Assembly (NCBI GenBank): GCA_037447655.1 | Contig: JBBHKE010000988.1 | Location: 1-47,658, forward strand | From: Zygnema cylindricum | Lineage: Eukaryota; Streptophyta; Zygnematophyceae; Zygnematales; Zygnemataceae | Direction: 5' to 3' | Length of the DNA: 47,658 nucleotides | Part shown: positions 21,880 through 33,324 of the stretch, piece by piece | Numbering within the stretch: the first letter of the stretch is position 1 | Layout: each line of letters opens with the position of its first letter | Translations under genes and position numbers: made by a program | The notes under the pieces: generated by a model | The model's input: the letters and a program-made list of their open reading frames with translations, nothing else | Told to the model about the DNA's origin: nothing | Database searches by the model: none

Positions 21880-22830
21880 TATGGGGAGGGTGGAATGGAC
21901 AAAGGGATTTGGAAGGAGGGAGAGGGGGAAAAAAGGGAAAAGGGGAAAAGAGGGATAGGGGGAAATGAGGGAAAGGGAGGGGAAAGAAAAAAAGGGCTTG
22001 GTTGGGATGGAGGGAGGGAGGGAGAGGGTAGATGTGTACTGATAGCTGGGGCAGAATGAGAGAAGCGAGGGAGTAGACGACGTTGGGGAAGAAGGGTTGG
22101 AGGGGTAGGGCAGACAGAGAGGCGCAGGGAGAATTCTGCTTCTCCCGTGTCCGCGCTTTTTCTTCTTCTCATGATCCTCATCCTCTGACTTTTTCTTTTA
22201 CTGGTCTTTCTTATTATCTTCGTTCTTCTTCTCCTCTTCTTCTCCACCTACACCCCCTTCTTACTATTCTTATCGAAACCAGATGAAGGGCCATGGAGGA
22301 AAGGGTGGGAGGGAAGAATAGGAAAAGAGCCGTAGGAGTAAAATGGTGAAGGACAGAATGCGAGGGACGATGGGCGAGGTAGGGGAGTTGAGAAAGCGGG
22401 AGGAAAGGTGAGGGACGTTTGCAAGCAGGAGAAGGTAGGGAGGAGAAATATGAGGGTGGGTGAGAGAGGAGAACAAGGAGGGGAAATGAATGTGAGAGAA
22501 AATGGAAGGGAGCAGGGGAGGCCGGAGAGAGGGGAAAGAAGGAGAGGAATGGAGATAGTGAGGGAGAGGTACAAAGGTTGGTTATTCGAAGGGGAGGTAG
22601 ATAGCGAGTCGGGGTGTAGTGGGAATGTGGGGTGGAGGAAAAGGTAAAGGTTTGGAGGTAAGGATAAGAGGAACAGTAGAGGGTGAGAAGGGGCTTAAGC
22701 ATTGAATTGGGAATGGGGTGTGGGAAGTGATGAAGAGGTAATGTTGATGGTAAAGACAGGGTGAGAAAAGAAAAGGAGAGGCATTCAAAGAAAAGGAGAG
22801 GCATACAGACGAGAGATGTAGAAGGAGACA
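21880..22830. repeat. Purine-rich low-complexity DNA
   Basis: GGGA/GGAAA-rich plus strand from about 21885 to 22080 and again about 22280-22830, with a pyrimidine-rich patch (22140-22260) between. The 250-codon minus-strand ORF (Ser/Pro/Leu/Phe) is a composition artefact. Confidence 0.7.
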
Positions 22831-23024
22831 AAGGTTGACATTCCTTTGTTATTAAAAGTGAAGGGTGTGCGGGAGATCGACAGATTTCTCGATCTTTATG
22901 AGTGGAAGAGAGAAGATCAGGAACTAAAGAGAGCCAGAAACAAATGATCAACTTCTCGTTATGCAAAGTATCCTCTACACTTTCCTTGTATCTCTCTAAT
23001 ATGCATTCTTTTCAATGACCAAGG

Positions 23025-23078
23025 GATGGCAGGAATCATTGCGTCCGAGATTGGCAACCTCACAAAACTTGTGCACTT
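23025..23078 (+). pseudogene. LRR exon remnant (GIIASEIGNLTKLVHL)
   Basis: The frame NDQGMAGIIASEIGNLTKLV then H and split Leu ends at a good GTGAGT donor (23079). The split TT|x leucine codon is the same phase used by the LRR exons downstream, so it belongs to the same type of gene. Confidence 0.65.
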
Positions 23079-23226
23079 GTGAGTGCGACTTGGGAGCATG
23101 ATAATATACATGATTTATTGAGATTGGAAGTAAAAAGGTGGCTCAATAACTTTATGGGGAGTGTGTTTGAATGAGAAGCTTATGGGTTCCAAACGGCTAA
23201 GGCCACCAATGCATTGTCATTATAGA

Positions 23227-23340
23227 AGTTGTTCAAGTATGATAAACTTTTGAAGTCCAAAGTTGGTAACTTTGATGATTTTCTTCGAAGATGGAGAAAT
23301 CTCAATTCTGATGGAGATCCTTATCATTGTATTGTACTTT
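23227..23340 (+). pseudogene. Possible LRR N-terminal cap remnant
   Basis: The frame reads LLKSKVGNFDDFLRRWRNLN then SDGDPYHC, resembling LRRNT_2 caps (W followed by a DPC-type motif). It lies downstream of an LRR exon, the reverse of the normal order, so either rearranged or a coincidence. Confidence 0.35.
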
Positions 23341-23393
23341 GTATTGTAAGTTTCGTGCGTGAGAGCAAATGGTGCTGGTGGGAGATGTCACAA

Positions 23394-23466
23394 AGTGTTG
23401 TAGGGAAACCATTTGATTAGGAGCATTCCTCTATCCATTAGTAAAATTAACATCTCTACAATATTT
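23394..23466 (+). pseudogene. LRR exon, tandem copy 1 (broken)
   Basis: Matches the 72-nt LRR exon but is 73 nt long (one-base insertion), has a TAG after VL, and lost both the AG acceptor (CACAAAG) and the GT donor. Readable core: GNHLIRSIPLSISK. Confidence 0.7.
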
Positions 23467-23740
23467 TGAAAAAGTTATGTTTATTTTCATAAACAGAATT
23501 GCAATTCCTGCATCAACAAAAAAATTCAACTAAATGGTGCGAAATAAATTCTAATTGTGCGTTTATGACAGTAGAAGTTACAATCTACCTTGTGTATGAA
23601 AGGGTGGTGAGAGTGGAGTATTACAATTAGGTAATTACAATAGAGACCTATTTTATAGCTATTTGTCCGGGACACCTTTTGCCGTAAAGTCCAATTGTCC
23701 TTGTGATCTATTGTAAATGGTCTAGTGGGAGGTGTCACAA

Positions 23741-23812
23741 AGTTCTATCCGGAAACGAATTGAGTGGGAGGATTCTACAGTCCATCACTAAATTGACAGC
23801 CTTTAGACATTT
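23741..23812 (+). pseudogene. LRR exon, tandem copy 2
   Basis: Exactly 72 nt, encoding VLSGNELSGRILQSITKL then TAFRH, with a GTAAG donor at 23813. The acceptor reads CACAA rather than CACAG. Introns on either side resemble those of copies 1 and 3. Confidence 0.75.
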
Positions 23813-24075
23813 GTAAGAAGTTATGCTCAAACTTTCAATAAAATAATACGCTTCTTTGCGTTAACAAAATGTTAAAGGATTTATTTCTTTATGTCCATTA
23901 AGACATCATTCCTTTAAGTCATGGTTAATTTGCATACCGTTTTTTGAATTAAATATATTTTTGAACTGTTAAAACCATACAATACGTTTGAAGAAATTCA
24001 ACACCAATTGCTGTCGAGTTCAACTCTCAACATCCATGTTATCGATTGTAAATGGGCTGGTTGGAGGTGTCACAG

Positions 24076-24147
24076 AGATTTATCCAGCAACCGATTGGGT
24101 GGAAGCGTTCCACCGTCCATGAGTAAACTGACTTCCCTCGAACATTT
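24076..24147 (+). pseudogene. LRR exon, tandem copy 3 (best preserved)
   Basis: Exactly 72 nt with CACAG acceptor and GTAAG donor, encoding DLSSNRLGGSVPPSMSKL then TSLEH, a canonical plant LRR. The leucine codon is split across each junction. Confidence 0.85.
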
Positions 24148-25420
24148 GTAAGAAGTTATATTTAAGGTTTTATACAAACTGCAAGATCCATGCACCAAGA
24201 AAAAAATGTGACTATTGATTTCCTTGAAGTAAAGTTTGGTTGTCGGTAATGACAACAGAAAATATAATTTACACTATGTAGGAAGTGTTGGGTGGGGGTG
24301 GGGGTGGCGTTGGGGTGTTGGGATGATGGTTGCAATAGGGACCTATCTCAAAACTTTGTGTCTGAAGCATTCAGCTTCCAATGGACCTATTGACGCACTC
24401 CATATATTGGAAAGGGTCGTTTTGTTGATATAAACAAAAAGAAATCTATATAACCCCGGGTTTTCCTTTTTTTTAAAGCATGACATTTTCTCCATGGACC
24501 AATGTTGATTTTGTATTTAAAAGCCATTATGAAGGAACAACTAATGAAGGGAAAGAGGAAAGCCATTTATGAAGGAAGTCTTTTTTACCCGAGTGTGATT
24601 TGTTTTTGTATCTGATTCTAATTGAAACACAAAGACTGAAATTTTCTGAATAATCAATGTTTCCCTGAAGTACATACATGTCATCCATCCATTGAAAACT
24701 TTCTTCACTAATCATTTTCAACTTTAATGTGACTTGTGTCATTTGTTTCAATCAGTTTCTTGCCTTTCGATTTCACCATCATGTCCCAATAAGAAAAGGC
24801 AACTCAAAATCACTTTTTTTTCTAAGAAATCTACACCAAATATATCGTGTCACACTTGTCCATCATATATTGTTGGATTCCCATTATAGTATTACCTGGT
24901 TTAATTTAATGAAAATATTGTTGATACCTGTACACAATACTTATTCAACTTATCTTATACTAAGCTATTTAAAGATGTTTCCAAAGTTGCCTAGTTTGAA
25001 ATTTAACAGCACGGATAGTCAAATGCTAGACAAGCTATCAAAATTTGTTATTTTTTGTCAAAAAATCTATTCGATTTCCCTTTTTAATCACCTTCAACGT
25101 CAAGATTATTTAGGAAAAGAGTAATTTTGTTTGTCTCACTCGGTTCAAGTAATTTGAATGCATATTACTATAGTTGGGGCTCCTTATTGCCTCGTTTTAT
25201 TGAACGACTTCTGCATGATGAATCGAGAAAGCTGTTCTTTTTGCGTATTTAGCTTGAAGCAATGTTGCTTTCAGTTTTTTTGTTTCAATGAATAGGCTTA
25301 CCTTCTCAATTCATATTTTTTAGAAGCTGGGTGTAATGATTAGATATTGTTCCAAACGAGTCAAAGGCCACTCTACGTTTTCCAAACGGTATTTCTCATT
25401 TTGTAATCCTCTTTTCGCAG
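24148..25420 (+). other. Intron-like region between LRR array and EGF exon
   Basis: The first 250 bases repeat the intron that follows copy 1 (GACARYAGAARTTAYAATYTACMYT, then GCAATAGGGACCTAT). A G-rich run at 24290-24325 (GGGTGGGGGTGGGGGTGG) is an insertion relative to copy 1. The 131-codon ORF at 24729-25124 has no recognisable domain. Confidence 0.4.
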
Positions 25421-25674
25421 GGATGTTTCCTATAACTACTTGATAGGAAAAATTGGGGGCGAATGTTACCAAAAATCTCACAATTGTATTTCTACGACGT
25501 GCCAGAAACAACGTACTAGGTCTGAATGTGAATCATATTATGGTTGTAACAGCACACAAGTTGGTGGTTCTTGTGGAGGACATGGCACATGCTCCAATGA
25601 CACGGACGGGATGACGCCTGAGTGTGCATGCGACTATGGCTACAAACTCATCAACTCCATAAACACATGCGGAA
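25421..25674 (+). pseudogene. Exon: last LRR plus EGF-like domain
   Basis: The acceptor CGCAG precedes a G that completes the split Leu, then DVSYNYLIGKIGGECYQ, a Cys-rich stretch (CISTTCQKQ, CESYYGC) and an EGF-like core GGSCGGHGTCSNDTDG, PECACDYGYKL, ending before GTACAA. It is 254 nt, keeping phase with neighbours. No stop inside. Extracellular ligand-binding region in this family. Confidence 0.8.
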
Positions 25675-26891
25675 GTACAATCTCATGGAACTCAAGACCC
25701 CTCGTGGTAGTTGTTGTTGACATGGTAGTAATGTTATCATGAAAGAAAAGAAGTGCTTTCATAAAACGTTAACTAAAGTCACTAGAAATTTCAGGTACTA
25801 GGCTACTATGGCTTATTTGTTTAACAAAAATTATGTAGTTAACCCAAATTACGTATCTTTAGTACTTTTATACTGTTGTAATGTAACTTCTTTTTAAGAG
25901 AGGAAGAGTTTTTACATATAAAACTTGTGTGATAAGTTTTGCTTAGTATGTACCTAAATTAGCGAAGACAATTAGAAGTGTCCGTACAAGTCTAGGTACT
26001 TACCGAAAAGCAACAGCGCCTATTCCGGAACATTATTTATTGTCACGGTGACAACTGCCTTCAGATCTAGGGCAAAATCCGCAATCGGGCGGTTACATGT
26101 GAAGCCAGATATTGTGGAATGGACGCGACACAACGTGTGCGTTGACTAATGGTCGCGTCATAAATGATTGGACTACGTGACTCAGTTTTTTTTGTCGGAC
26201 TTAGAGAATCTGTGTCGGTGCACCTTTTCAGATTGTACAATTCGTCGTTTAGTTCATTAGAACTAAGAGTTAAGAGTAGGAATTCTTGTACGTAAATTAT
26301 TTAGGAATTTAGGTACAGTAGTACAGTACAGCGGTGATGTTTTGATTGGTTAAGGGTCAGTAGATGTTCTATGAGTATAAATTAGTCGTAGGACTTCAAG
26401 AAAATTATCAGTTTTACTTAGAGGTAGCATAATTCAGAAAAACATTTTTGTGTTACTTTAATTAATCATATCTTGAATTATATAATGCCATTTGATCTGG
26501 AATTTTGTATGGTCTAAGAATTGCATCAAGCAAACCTACTTGCAAAGTTTGGTGATCTTCCGTAAAATAGGGAAGCTTTTCTGTGTATTAGAAAAGGACA
26601 GTTTTTCAGTGTTGAATACGACTCAGTCAGGCAGGTATTGTCGAGTCAAGTAGGTAGTTTTGGGTGGCTTTGCTGCAGATACTCTCAGAATGGAGGATTC
26701 TGAGCAGCATATACATGTGACTTGGGACAAAGAGATAGTGATGTTGTGTTATTTATGTAGGATGCCACCATTTACATTTAGATTACAAATTTTTTAGGTA
26801 ACATCCCATCATGCAATCCATGTCATGGTTATTTTTTGTTTGAGTCGAGTGGCCCTTGATGTTGTTGTTTGTGTGTTGTTGAAAATGCCAG
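25675..26891 (+). other. Intron with probable repeat insertion
   Basis: 25960-26440 has a different flavour from its surroundings (GTAC words, CGCGACACAACGTGTGCG, a TATAAAT near 26375) and may be an inserted element. No gene seen. Confidence 0.35.
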
Positions 26892-26939
26892 TAGATCCTA
26901 CAAGGCCACCACCACCCCGGTCATCACCCCCTTCACGCG
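26892..26939 (+). pseudogene. Pro-rich linker exon
   Basis: 48 nt between AAATGCCAG and GTAAGA, encoding DPTRPPPPRSSPPSR. Phase 1 on both sides fits the EGF exon before it and the TM exon after it. Linkers like this lie between ectodomain and membrane in plant receptor kinases. Confidence 0.6.
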
Positions 26940-27436
26940 GTAAGATAACTCACCCACCATTACAACAAGAATGTCTCATCTCGTAACAATAATATCCATA
27001 AGATCATATTAAGAGCATATAAGAGCATATTTCAATTTTCATGCAAGTTCAAAAATGAAAGTGTGTGGCAACTTGGTGACGATTACAGGTGGTGGTTGGA
27101 TTTTAATTTTCAGGATCTTGCATAGTGAGGTTTATATCGCTTCTGTCAAGATATACAAGAGCATTCAAAATATTGGAGAGATAAATCATAAGAATCTTAG
27201 TGCATATCAAGGTCACGTGTAAAACATATACAATGTAAACAACAAATAATGCGAACATGTATTACATTGTTTGGGAAAATATTATGCAAACTGCAAGTTG
27301 GATCCGATGGCACATGTTTGTGAAATGTGTGGATTTCAAGTTGGTTTTGGCGATAAGACACATGCTATAACCTTTTTGTCAAACAAATTACACATGGGGA
27401 TTTGTACTATTATTCATCATGTTTAATTTTTCATAG

Positions 27437-27645
27437 ATTAAACGTTGGAGTCAAATTGTAGTGCTTTGGCAGAGTCTAAAGTACAAAAGGTATTGATCAA
27501 CGTTATTCTACCCATTGTCACGTCAACGGCAATCTACATACTTTTATACTGTTTTTGTTATTGTATTTGTTGTTACCGGAAACCATCTCAGCCTCGACGA
27601 GACTTGTCGTACGTTTTCACAATGAAGCAAACTCCATGACACCAT
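27437..27645 (+). pseudogene. Transmembrane-segment exon
   Basis: After TTTTTCATAG the expected frame meets TAA at once (27439-27441), then reads TLESNCSALAESKVQKVL and a hydrophobic helix (LPIVTSTAIYILLYCFCYCI), then basic CCYRKPSQPRRD (stop-transfer), then TGA at 27636-27638 just before the GTAAG donor. Two stops make it non-functional. Confidence 0.75.
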
Positions 27646-28026
27646 GTAAGTTATACAATTATAAAACGAGAATATCGACCTGAATTTCTGAATGAAAAGA
27701 CATGCTAGATTGGGAAATTAATTACTTGTGCTTCTAGATGTACCTAAAGAAAAAAGACATTAACACAAGTTACACCCAATAGTAAGATGTAATTATGGAA
27801 GACCTTTTGTTGGCTAGATAAACAAGATTTCCTTGCTGATGTCGAGATTAAATTGTTTCTTATACACTACAAAACGGAAGGCAGAACCCAGAAGGCCCCA
27901 GATATTACCTACATTTGGATAATGACAGCTGACGATTTCCAGTTTATAGGAGGGAATTTCCACCTACCATTTGTGGTACATCTTTCTAGGAGATAATGAG
28001 TTTATCATTTTTTTTTTCCAATGCAG

Positions 28027-28210
28027 CTGAAAAAACTCTGGATGGGTTACAACAGTTCTCTTCACGAGAGATATCTCCTTTTCGAGCTTCTCTACCTTTC
28101 AAAGAAGGACAAAATTATGTAGTTTGCAAAGATCGTTATGAAGGGCAACAAGTGTTAGTCAATTGGTTCAAGGAGAGAACTTCCCTCTCTTTCCATGCAT
28201 CTATATTTTG
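28027..28210 (+). pseudogene. Kinase N-lobe exon
   Basis: After CCAATGCAG: LDGLQQFSSREISPFRASLP, then NYVVCKDRYEGQQVLVNWFK. It aligns with beta strands 1-3 of receptor kinases, but the glycine-rich loop is gone and the ATP-binding Lys of the VAVK motif is Asn (VLVN). GTATGAG donor at 28211. Confidence 0.65.
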
Positions 28211-28861
28211 GTATGAGATCTCATTTCAATTGTCTGAATCCGGGACCTACGCTTCCAAGTCATTTGCGTGGTTTTTTCCTGAATGTTTGCGATGTCACCA
28301 TTGACTTTGTTGCATAATCATTATTGTGGATTGAATTAACATATATAGATAAAAGTGAACCTAAATATGCTAAAATATATGTTTCATTACAAGCTTTTAT
28401 TATATAGGACTAACAATAGTGTCATAAGAACAAGTAACATTTGAATCTGTTATGGATGATGTTTTCCTACTTCGATGTAATGAGGACTTCAACCAATAAC
28501 TACGGATTCCTATCCATGGAAGCAGATTTTCTTTGGCCGGCATCTTACCCTGTTGAATAAAAATCCTTACATCTTTTTTTGGCCTGTTGTTCTGCTTGAC
28601 CTCAATCAATTCTAGCCTGTGAAAGTTTTTTTTTGCAAGCTTTGTAGATTTCGAGAGTTGGTTTATACAATGCTTATCTAATTTGATAACAATGCTTGTA
28701 TTGGTTGCCTAAAAGCACTTTGCACATGAAGCAAACAGAGATTATGTCTTCTTTTCGTTATGCCACAATATGCCAACCTAAAAATCAGGCGTACTCGTCT
28801 GCGTCCCTTAGCAACGACATTTTGAAATTATCTTTTGTTTTTCTTTTCTTATCTTTTGCAG

Positions 28862-29027
28862 TATGCAAACGTTAGAGGGTCAAAGCCCTTCTTGAAAGCA
28901 CTTGATGACACAACTCGGATGGGTCACCCCAATCTCCTCCAAGAAAAAGGGTTGTGGATAGAGCCAGAAGTGGGCGTTTTGCTATATGCAATGCCACTGA
29001 ATGACTCTATGGCGAGCCATCTCAGAG
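28862..29027 (+). pseudogene. Kinase exon (alpha-C to hinge)
   Basis: Between TTTTGCAG and GTATTT: FLKALDDTTRMGHPNLLQEK, GLWIEPEVGVLLYAMPL, NDSMASHLR, the HPNLL / LLVYEYMPNGSLASHLR region of plant RLKs. The alpha-C Glu is not evident. Confidence 0.75.
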
Positions 29028-29673
29028 GTATTTCTTCTTCCCACTTTTGACTTGGAGGAATGTGCTTAGGTGCGAATAAAGTCAAGACATTCCTTTGCTA
29101 GAATCACAACCCTCTGTTGCTTTCCCTCTTTATAGTCAACACCTCGGAAACAAGAATTAGATTTTCACCAGGTTTGCATCCACTTTTGTACTATCACAAT
29201 TTTCACACGAACGGTGAGTTGTATGGCAATACAGGAGAAAGTGTTAAATGAGTTCCCATATTTTTTTGAATTACCTTGATCTTGTGTACAAATAATGCTT
29301 CTCAAACCTTTATTTTTTTGTTGAAAATTCGTGGGATTTAGAAGAAACCTGTTTACATTTTCAATTAAAACATTTACTAGATATTTTTAATAATTTTGGT
29401 TTTTATGGATCTAGACATTGATTTAACGCATGACTTAATCGGAAATGTGGGGTAGACCTCCTAGAGCTCAAAATGGCATCAACATACTTTAATAATTTTG
29501 AAATCCTTAAAACCGAATGGTCAAAGATGGCACATATACTTTGAAAATCTTTCTTCTCATAAAAAATAAAAGCAGTACATTTCTACAATCGTAAACGACT
29601 TAGTTGATGTGGTCACAGATTCTGAATGTGATATCTGAACTAGGGTGTAATTATTAATTCTAATTTCACTAAG

Positions 29674-29811
29674 ATGGAGTGTGACATGGCAGGAGGACTT
29701 TTACCACCAATCCCTATCAAATACAGGCCAACTATTGCGAAGGGGGTGGCATCGGCCATCAGTTTCTTTCACTGGGAGTGTGATCCCCCAACTTTCCATG
29801 GCGACCTCCAA
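29674..29811 (+). pseudogene. Kinase exon (alpha-E and catalytic loop start)
   Basis: YRPTIAKGVASAISFFHWEC then DPPTFHGDLQ, ending at a GTGAGG donor. HRD is HGD: the Asp base is kept, the Arg lost. The 5' splice partner is unclear. Confidence 0.75.
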
Positions 29812-30101
29812 GTGAGGATTTGTAAATTTACCAATTATTTAAATCATCTAAGATAAGTGGTTTTCATTCCTAAAGTTGGACATGAAAATGAGGCATTTTT
29901 AAAGCGGGTGGAGAAATGGATTGCAAAAGTGTTTATATGATGGTTGTGTGACATATTTTTCTAACTTGCAAGGCTAATAAAGAAGTAGAGTTGTGAGTGA
30001 CTTGTAATATTTTTGTGGTTTGTATTGATTGTTTGTGGAAGCATTTGTGGCTAAATACTTGTTAACGGTAATCAGATCAAATACTATGGGATTCTTGACA
30101 G

Positions 30102-30183
30102 GCTGATGTTGTGTTTTTCGAACACGATTGAAAGCCAGTGGTTGCCAAATTTGGATCGAGCCAAATGCGAAGATTAAACAAAT
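30102..30183 (+). pseudogene. Kinase exon (catalytic loop end and DFG)
   Basis: After GACAG: ADVVFFEHD, TGA (30129-30131), KPVVAKFGSSQMRRLNK, then GTAAG. The Mg-binding Asn of the loop is Val and the DFG Asp is Lys (KFG). Confidence 0.75.
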
Positions 30184-30453
30184 GTAAGAACTCTTGTGCC
30201 TTTCCCCTTAGATTTTTGTTATGTTTTACTTAATCTTGATAACATTGGAAGAGGTTGATTTAAAATGGGACACTCTTTGTGGCGATTGTTAAATCCCATG
30301 TTGACATAAACATGTGAGAATACATGGAAAGGGACATGCATCATAACAATATGTTTTTCGCTCTTTTAGGTGAAATAAAATAGTGTGAGATTATGTAAGT
30401 TTTACTTGTTTCAAGCTCAAATGCTCAAAGGTCAAACTTATTCACTTACAAAG

Positions 30454-30632
30454 ATTGAACATTGGCGGCGGTTGAATTCGACCATCTTTCAGATTTTTGG
30501 ATGCCGGTGAATCTTCCCCCTAGGGAGACAGATGTATATTCCTATGGAGAATTGTTGATTGAGCTTCTTATCGGCATGTCCATTACAGAGCTTGTCCGAG
30601 GCATTCCTAATACATTCACTTTCCAACAGTGG
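30454..30632 (+). pseudogene. Kinase exon (activation segment to alpha-F)
   Basis: Opens with TGA (30456-30458) in the expected phase, then AAVEFDHLSDFWMPVNLPPR, ETDVYSYGELLIELLIG. The TDVYSYG segment is the invariant alpha-F start. The APE motif is degraded (FWMPVNLPP). No further kinase exon found to 33 kb. Confidence 0.75.
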
Positions 30633-33320
30633 GTGTGTCTTTCTTTCCTCTCTTATCGATTCTAGAAAAATGATGAAAGATGAATGATGTATCGTACTTG
30701 AATGTTGCCATTGCTGAAATTCCACTTGCGTTGATATAAAAACAGAAATTTGAAGGTCACGATCCATTTGTTTTGGTTCATAATATTTTGATTATTGGCT
30801 TAAGCATCAAACAAGTTCAATTTGATAAGCCATGACAAGTGGAAAATTTTCCGTCCCAAGTTTCTTGAGAAACGATCTTGACAATAAATTTTTTGAAGCA
30901 CCGCTCTTTAATTTCATTTCAATCTTTGGTTTCCTTCATTCTCTTGAATACATGCAATTCACGTGCTTCGAAAAGGACATCATTCAAAATAAAAGAGTTT
31001 CTTCGGAAAGTTAGACTACGTCAAAAGGTTGTTGCGTTTCGTATTTATTTGCATTGACAATCAAAGCCAGGACTGACAGGATATGCGAGATTGTTGTGCT
31101 GTGATTGGAGGAGAAGGTTTTATGGATATTCTGCCACGCATGGATGTCCAAAACTTCATTTGAAGGTTTTTCTCTAATTAATACAATGTTATTTGTGCTT
31201 ATATAAGAAGTGTCCTGAATTAAACATAATCATGAATGGCCAAAGAAAGTCTGAAAGAACAAACTGCATAGGTGTTTTCGTGGGCTTTATTTTTGTACTC
31301 ATATACCATTGTCCATAAAATATATTTTTATTCTGTCTAGAAAAGAATCTCTTATGACAATACAAGTTTTGTAAGGAAAACATTAAATGTTTTCTCCAAC
31401 CTTTACACTTAATAGTACCTCCGACAAATTTTCTTTTTTTGTTAATATGATTACGCAAATGACACATAATGGAATATGATTGGGTTTCATTCCCGAAAAT
31501 TTGTATACTACATTTATAAAATTTATTAAATACAGTTAATTATACTGTAAGACTGGGATGTCCATGTTGTCCTGAGGCAACTAGTGCCCCGGAAGAAGAA
31601 GAAGAAGCATCGCCAGTTGCCATATTAATCAAAACACAAAGAGGAAACTCTCACGAAGCCCCACAAAAGACCAACTTCACAATGAAGCCCCAAGCAACTT
31701 AGACACACCCTAGGTCTGCAAATTTGCCACAATGTTAATTATATAACAAAAAATCCACATGAAGAATTTCAAGAGGTTCTGCCCAAAGATCACATTGATC
31801 TTGTAATTCAAAGACACCCAAAAACTGCTTTCAGTTTTGCATACAAAGAATTCCTAACTCCAAAAAATTCTAAGTCCTATATACACAAGTGAACCTGCAG
31901 CTGATCTACAACGTTGGTTGACCGGTACACTAAACCTAATCAAACAATAACCCGCCGTCAACCGTACACAATATTTACAACAAACCTAAAACTAACAGCC
32001 GCTAAATTGAAATAGTAAGCGGTCAAAGTTCGCCCGGTGAAATGACGGCGCAGTCAATATTATTCTTCCAAAATATGACAGCGGACTCCGTCCACCGTCC
32101 GCGCATACTTTCATCGCCGAAGATGAACCTCCACGTGTAAACCCGGTCCCCAAACGAAACAGTACTTTCCATCATCCGAAACACACAATCTTGACTTCCC
32201 CACGGACCGACACGTGTGCCTGGAGTGTACTCAGCCCGTGTACTCCCTTCGGACTTACATACCACACTAAAAACCTTTCTACGATAAATCAGCCTGCACA
32301 CAAAACGACTAAGTCCGAAATCTCTTTCTCACACACGAGATATAGAGAGGACTAAAGGTTTCCAAAACAATAGTCAATTGGGATATTGGGATACTTCGAA
32401 GTCTATCCCCTAACAAAAAATTACGTAATTGTAAATTCTTTTTCACGAAATCATGTCCGTGTTTTTTGGAAATGTATTGGGAAGCTTGAGTAGAGTACTT
32501 TGGTTATTTTTCGTTTCATAAGTTACAAATAACTAAAATAACAATAACCTTTCAAAAAATTCCAAGTGTCAATGTTTGCAGTCCAATGTTCAGTTTGAGA
32601 CTGCCAACCAGAAGCTGAGTTATAATGCAAGGTAATGCTCAGTTATATATAAAATAGTTTGAGGGGTCACTAAGCCTTAAGCAATGATAATGGATACTTA
32701 ATAAAAATGAATCATATGATAATAAGTAGCCATGGATCATTATGTTTAGAAATATATTTGAATGTCCTCTTCTATGCAGTTTTATACTTGGTAGTGAAAC
32801 ATTCGCATGTTATTTTTTTCCATGGAAAAACGTGTTACTACCATGGCTAGAAAAAGATCTTAAGGCAATATAAGTTTTCCATGTCATTGCATCAAATTTT
32901 TCCTCCAACATTTGGATTAAATTTATCAGTCGACCCTTCAAAGTTTTTCATTGTTGTTCATATGATCTCTCAAACAACACAATAGAATGTGATAGCTGTC
33001 TCTTTAAAATTTGTTTCACCAAAATTTTCCATTGTAAGGGAAGGGTGTCCACTAGGTTATTAGGATACTTTGAAGACGGTTTTCCCTACTATGTTATAAC
33101 AACATATCATGAAGCTAATTATATATTTCAACTTATTTCACGAAATCATGAAACTGGTTTTTTAAAATATTTTTTTAGATGCTTACGCAGACTACCTTGA
33201 GCATCTTAGACGTTTTAAAGGTTCATCAGTTACAATGATTAATCTCCGATAACCTAAATTAAAATTCTCAATATTTAGAAGCTCTAACACGCACGGCAAC
33301 GTATAAAATAGTCAGCAGGG
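30633..33320. other. AT-rich region; hypothetical exon at 32023-32300
   Basis: Apart from the minus-strand ORF listed separately I see no supported gene. A plus-strand frame near 31533-31700 (TSAPEEEEEASPVAILIKTQ) is open but isolated. Confidence 0.4.
32023..32296 (-). CDS. Hypothetical exon rich in Trp/Arg
   Basis: On the minus strand TTTGTGTGCAG, a fair splice acceptor, opens a frame of about 90 residues: KSEGSTRAEYTPGTRVGPWG, VYTWRFIFGDESMRGRWTES, ending ISPGEL. Its GC is higher than neighbours and it has protein-like composition, but I recognise no family. It also contains CACGTG words on the DNA level. It could be a piece of an unknown transposon gene or chance. Confidence 0.25.
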
Positions 33321-33324
33321 TCAC

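Larger units (their letters stand above)
23025..30632 (+). pseudogene. Decayed LRR receptor-like kinase gene with EGF-like domain
   Basis: Recognisable exons in order: LRRs (23025-24147), LRR cap plus EGF-like domain (25421-25674), Pro-rich linker (26892-26939), transmembrane segment (27437-27645), and kinase pieces (28027-28210, 28862-29027, 29674-29811, 30102-30183, 30454-30632). The family sits in the plasma membrane and signals through a cytosolic kinase. Several exon phases still agree with each other, showing a once-functional gene. In-frame stops occur in the TM exon, the DFG exon and the following exon, two splice acceptors of LRR exons are lost, and catalytic residues are replaced. 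The last kinase subdomains were not found. There are no ordinary signal-peptide or start-codon exons upstream, so the 5' end is missing or unrecognised. Confidence 0.8.

Noticed and set aside
22214-22966. 250-codon minus ORF
   Set aside because: Ser/Pro/Leu/Phe reading of purine-rich plus strand, no domain.
31533-31700. Plus-strand open frame with a Glu run (TSAPEEEEEASPVAIL)
   Set aside because: Isolated, no splice or start context, and no similarity to the missing C-terminal kinase part.
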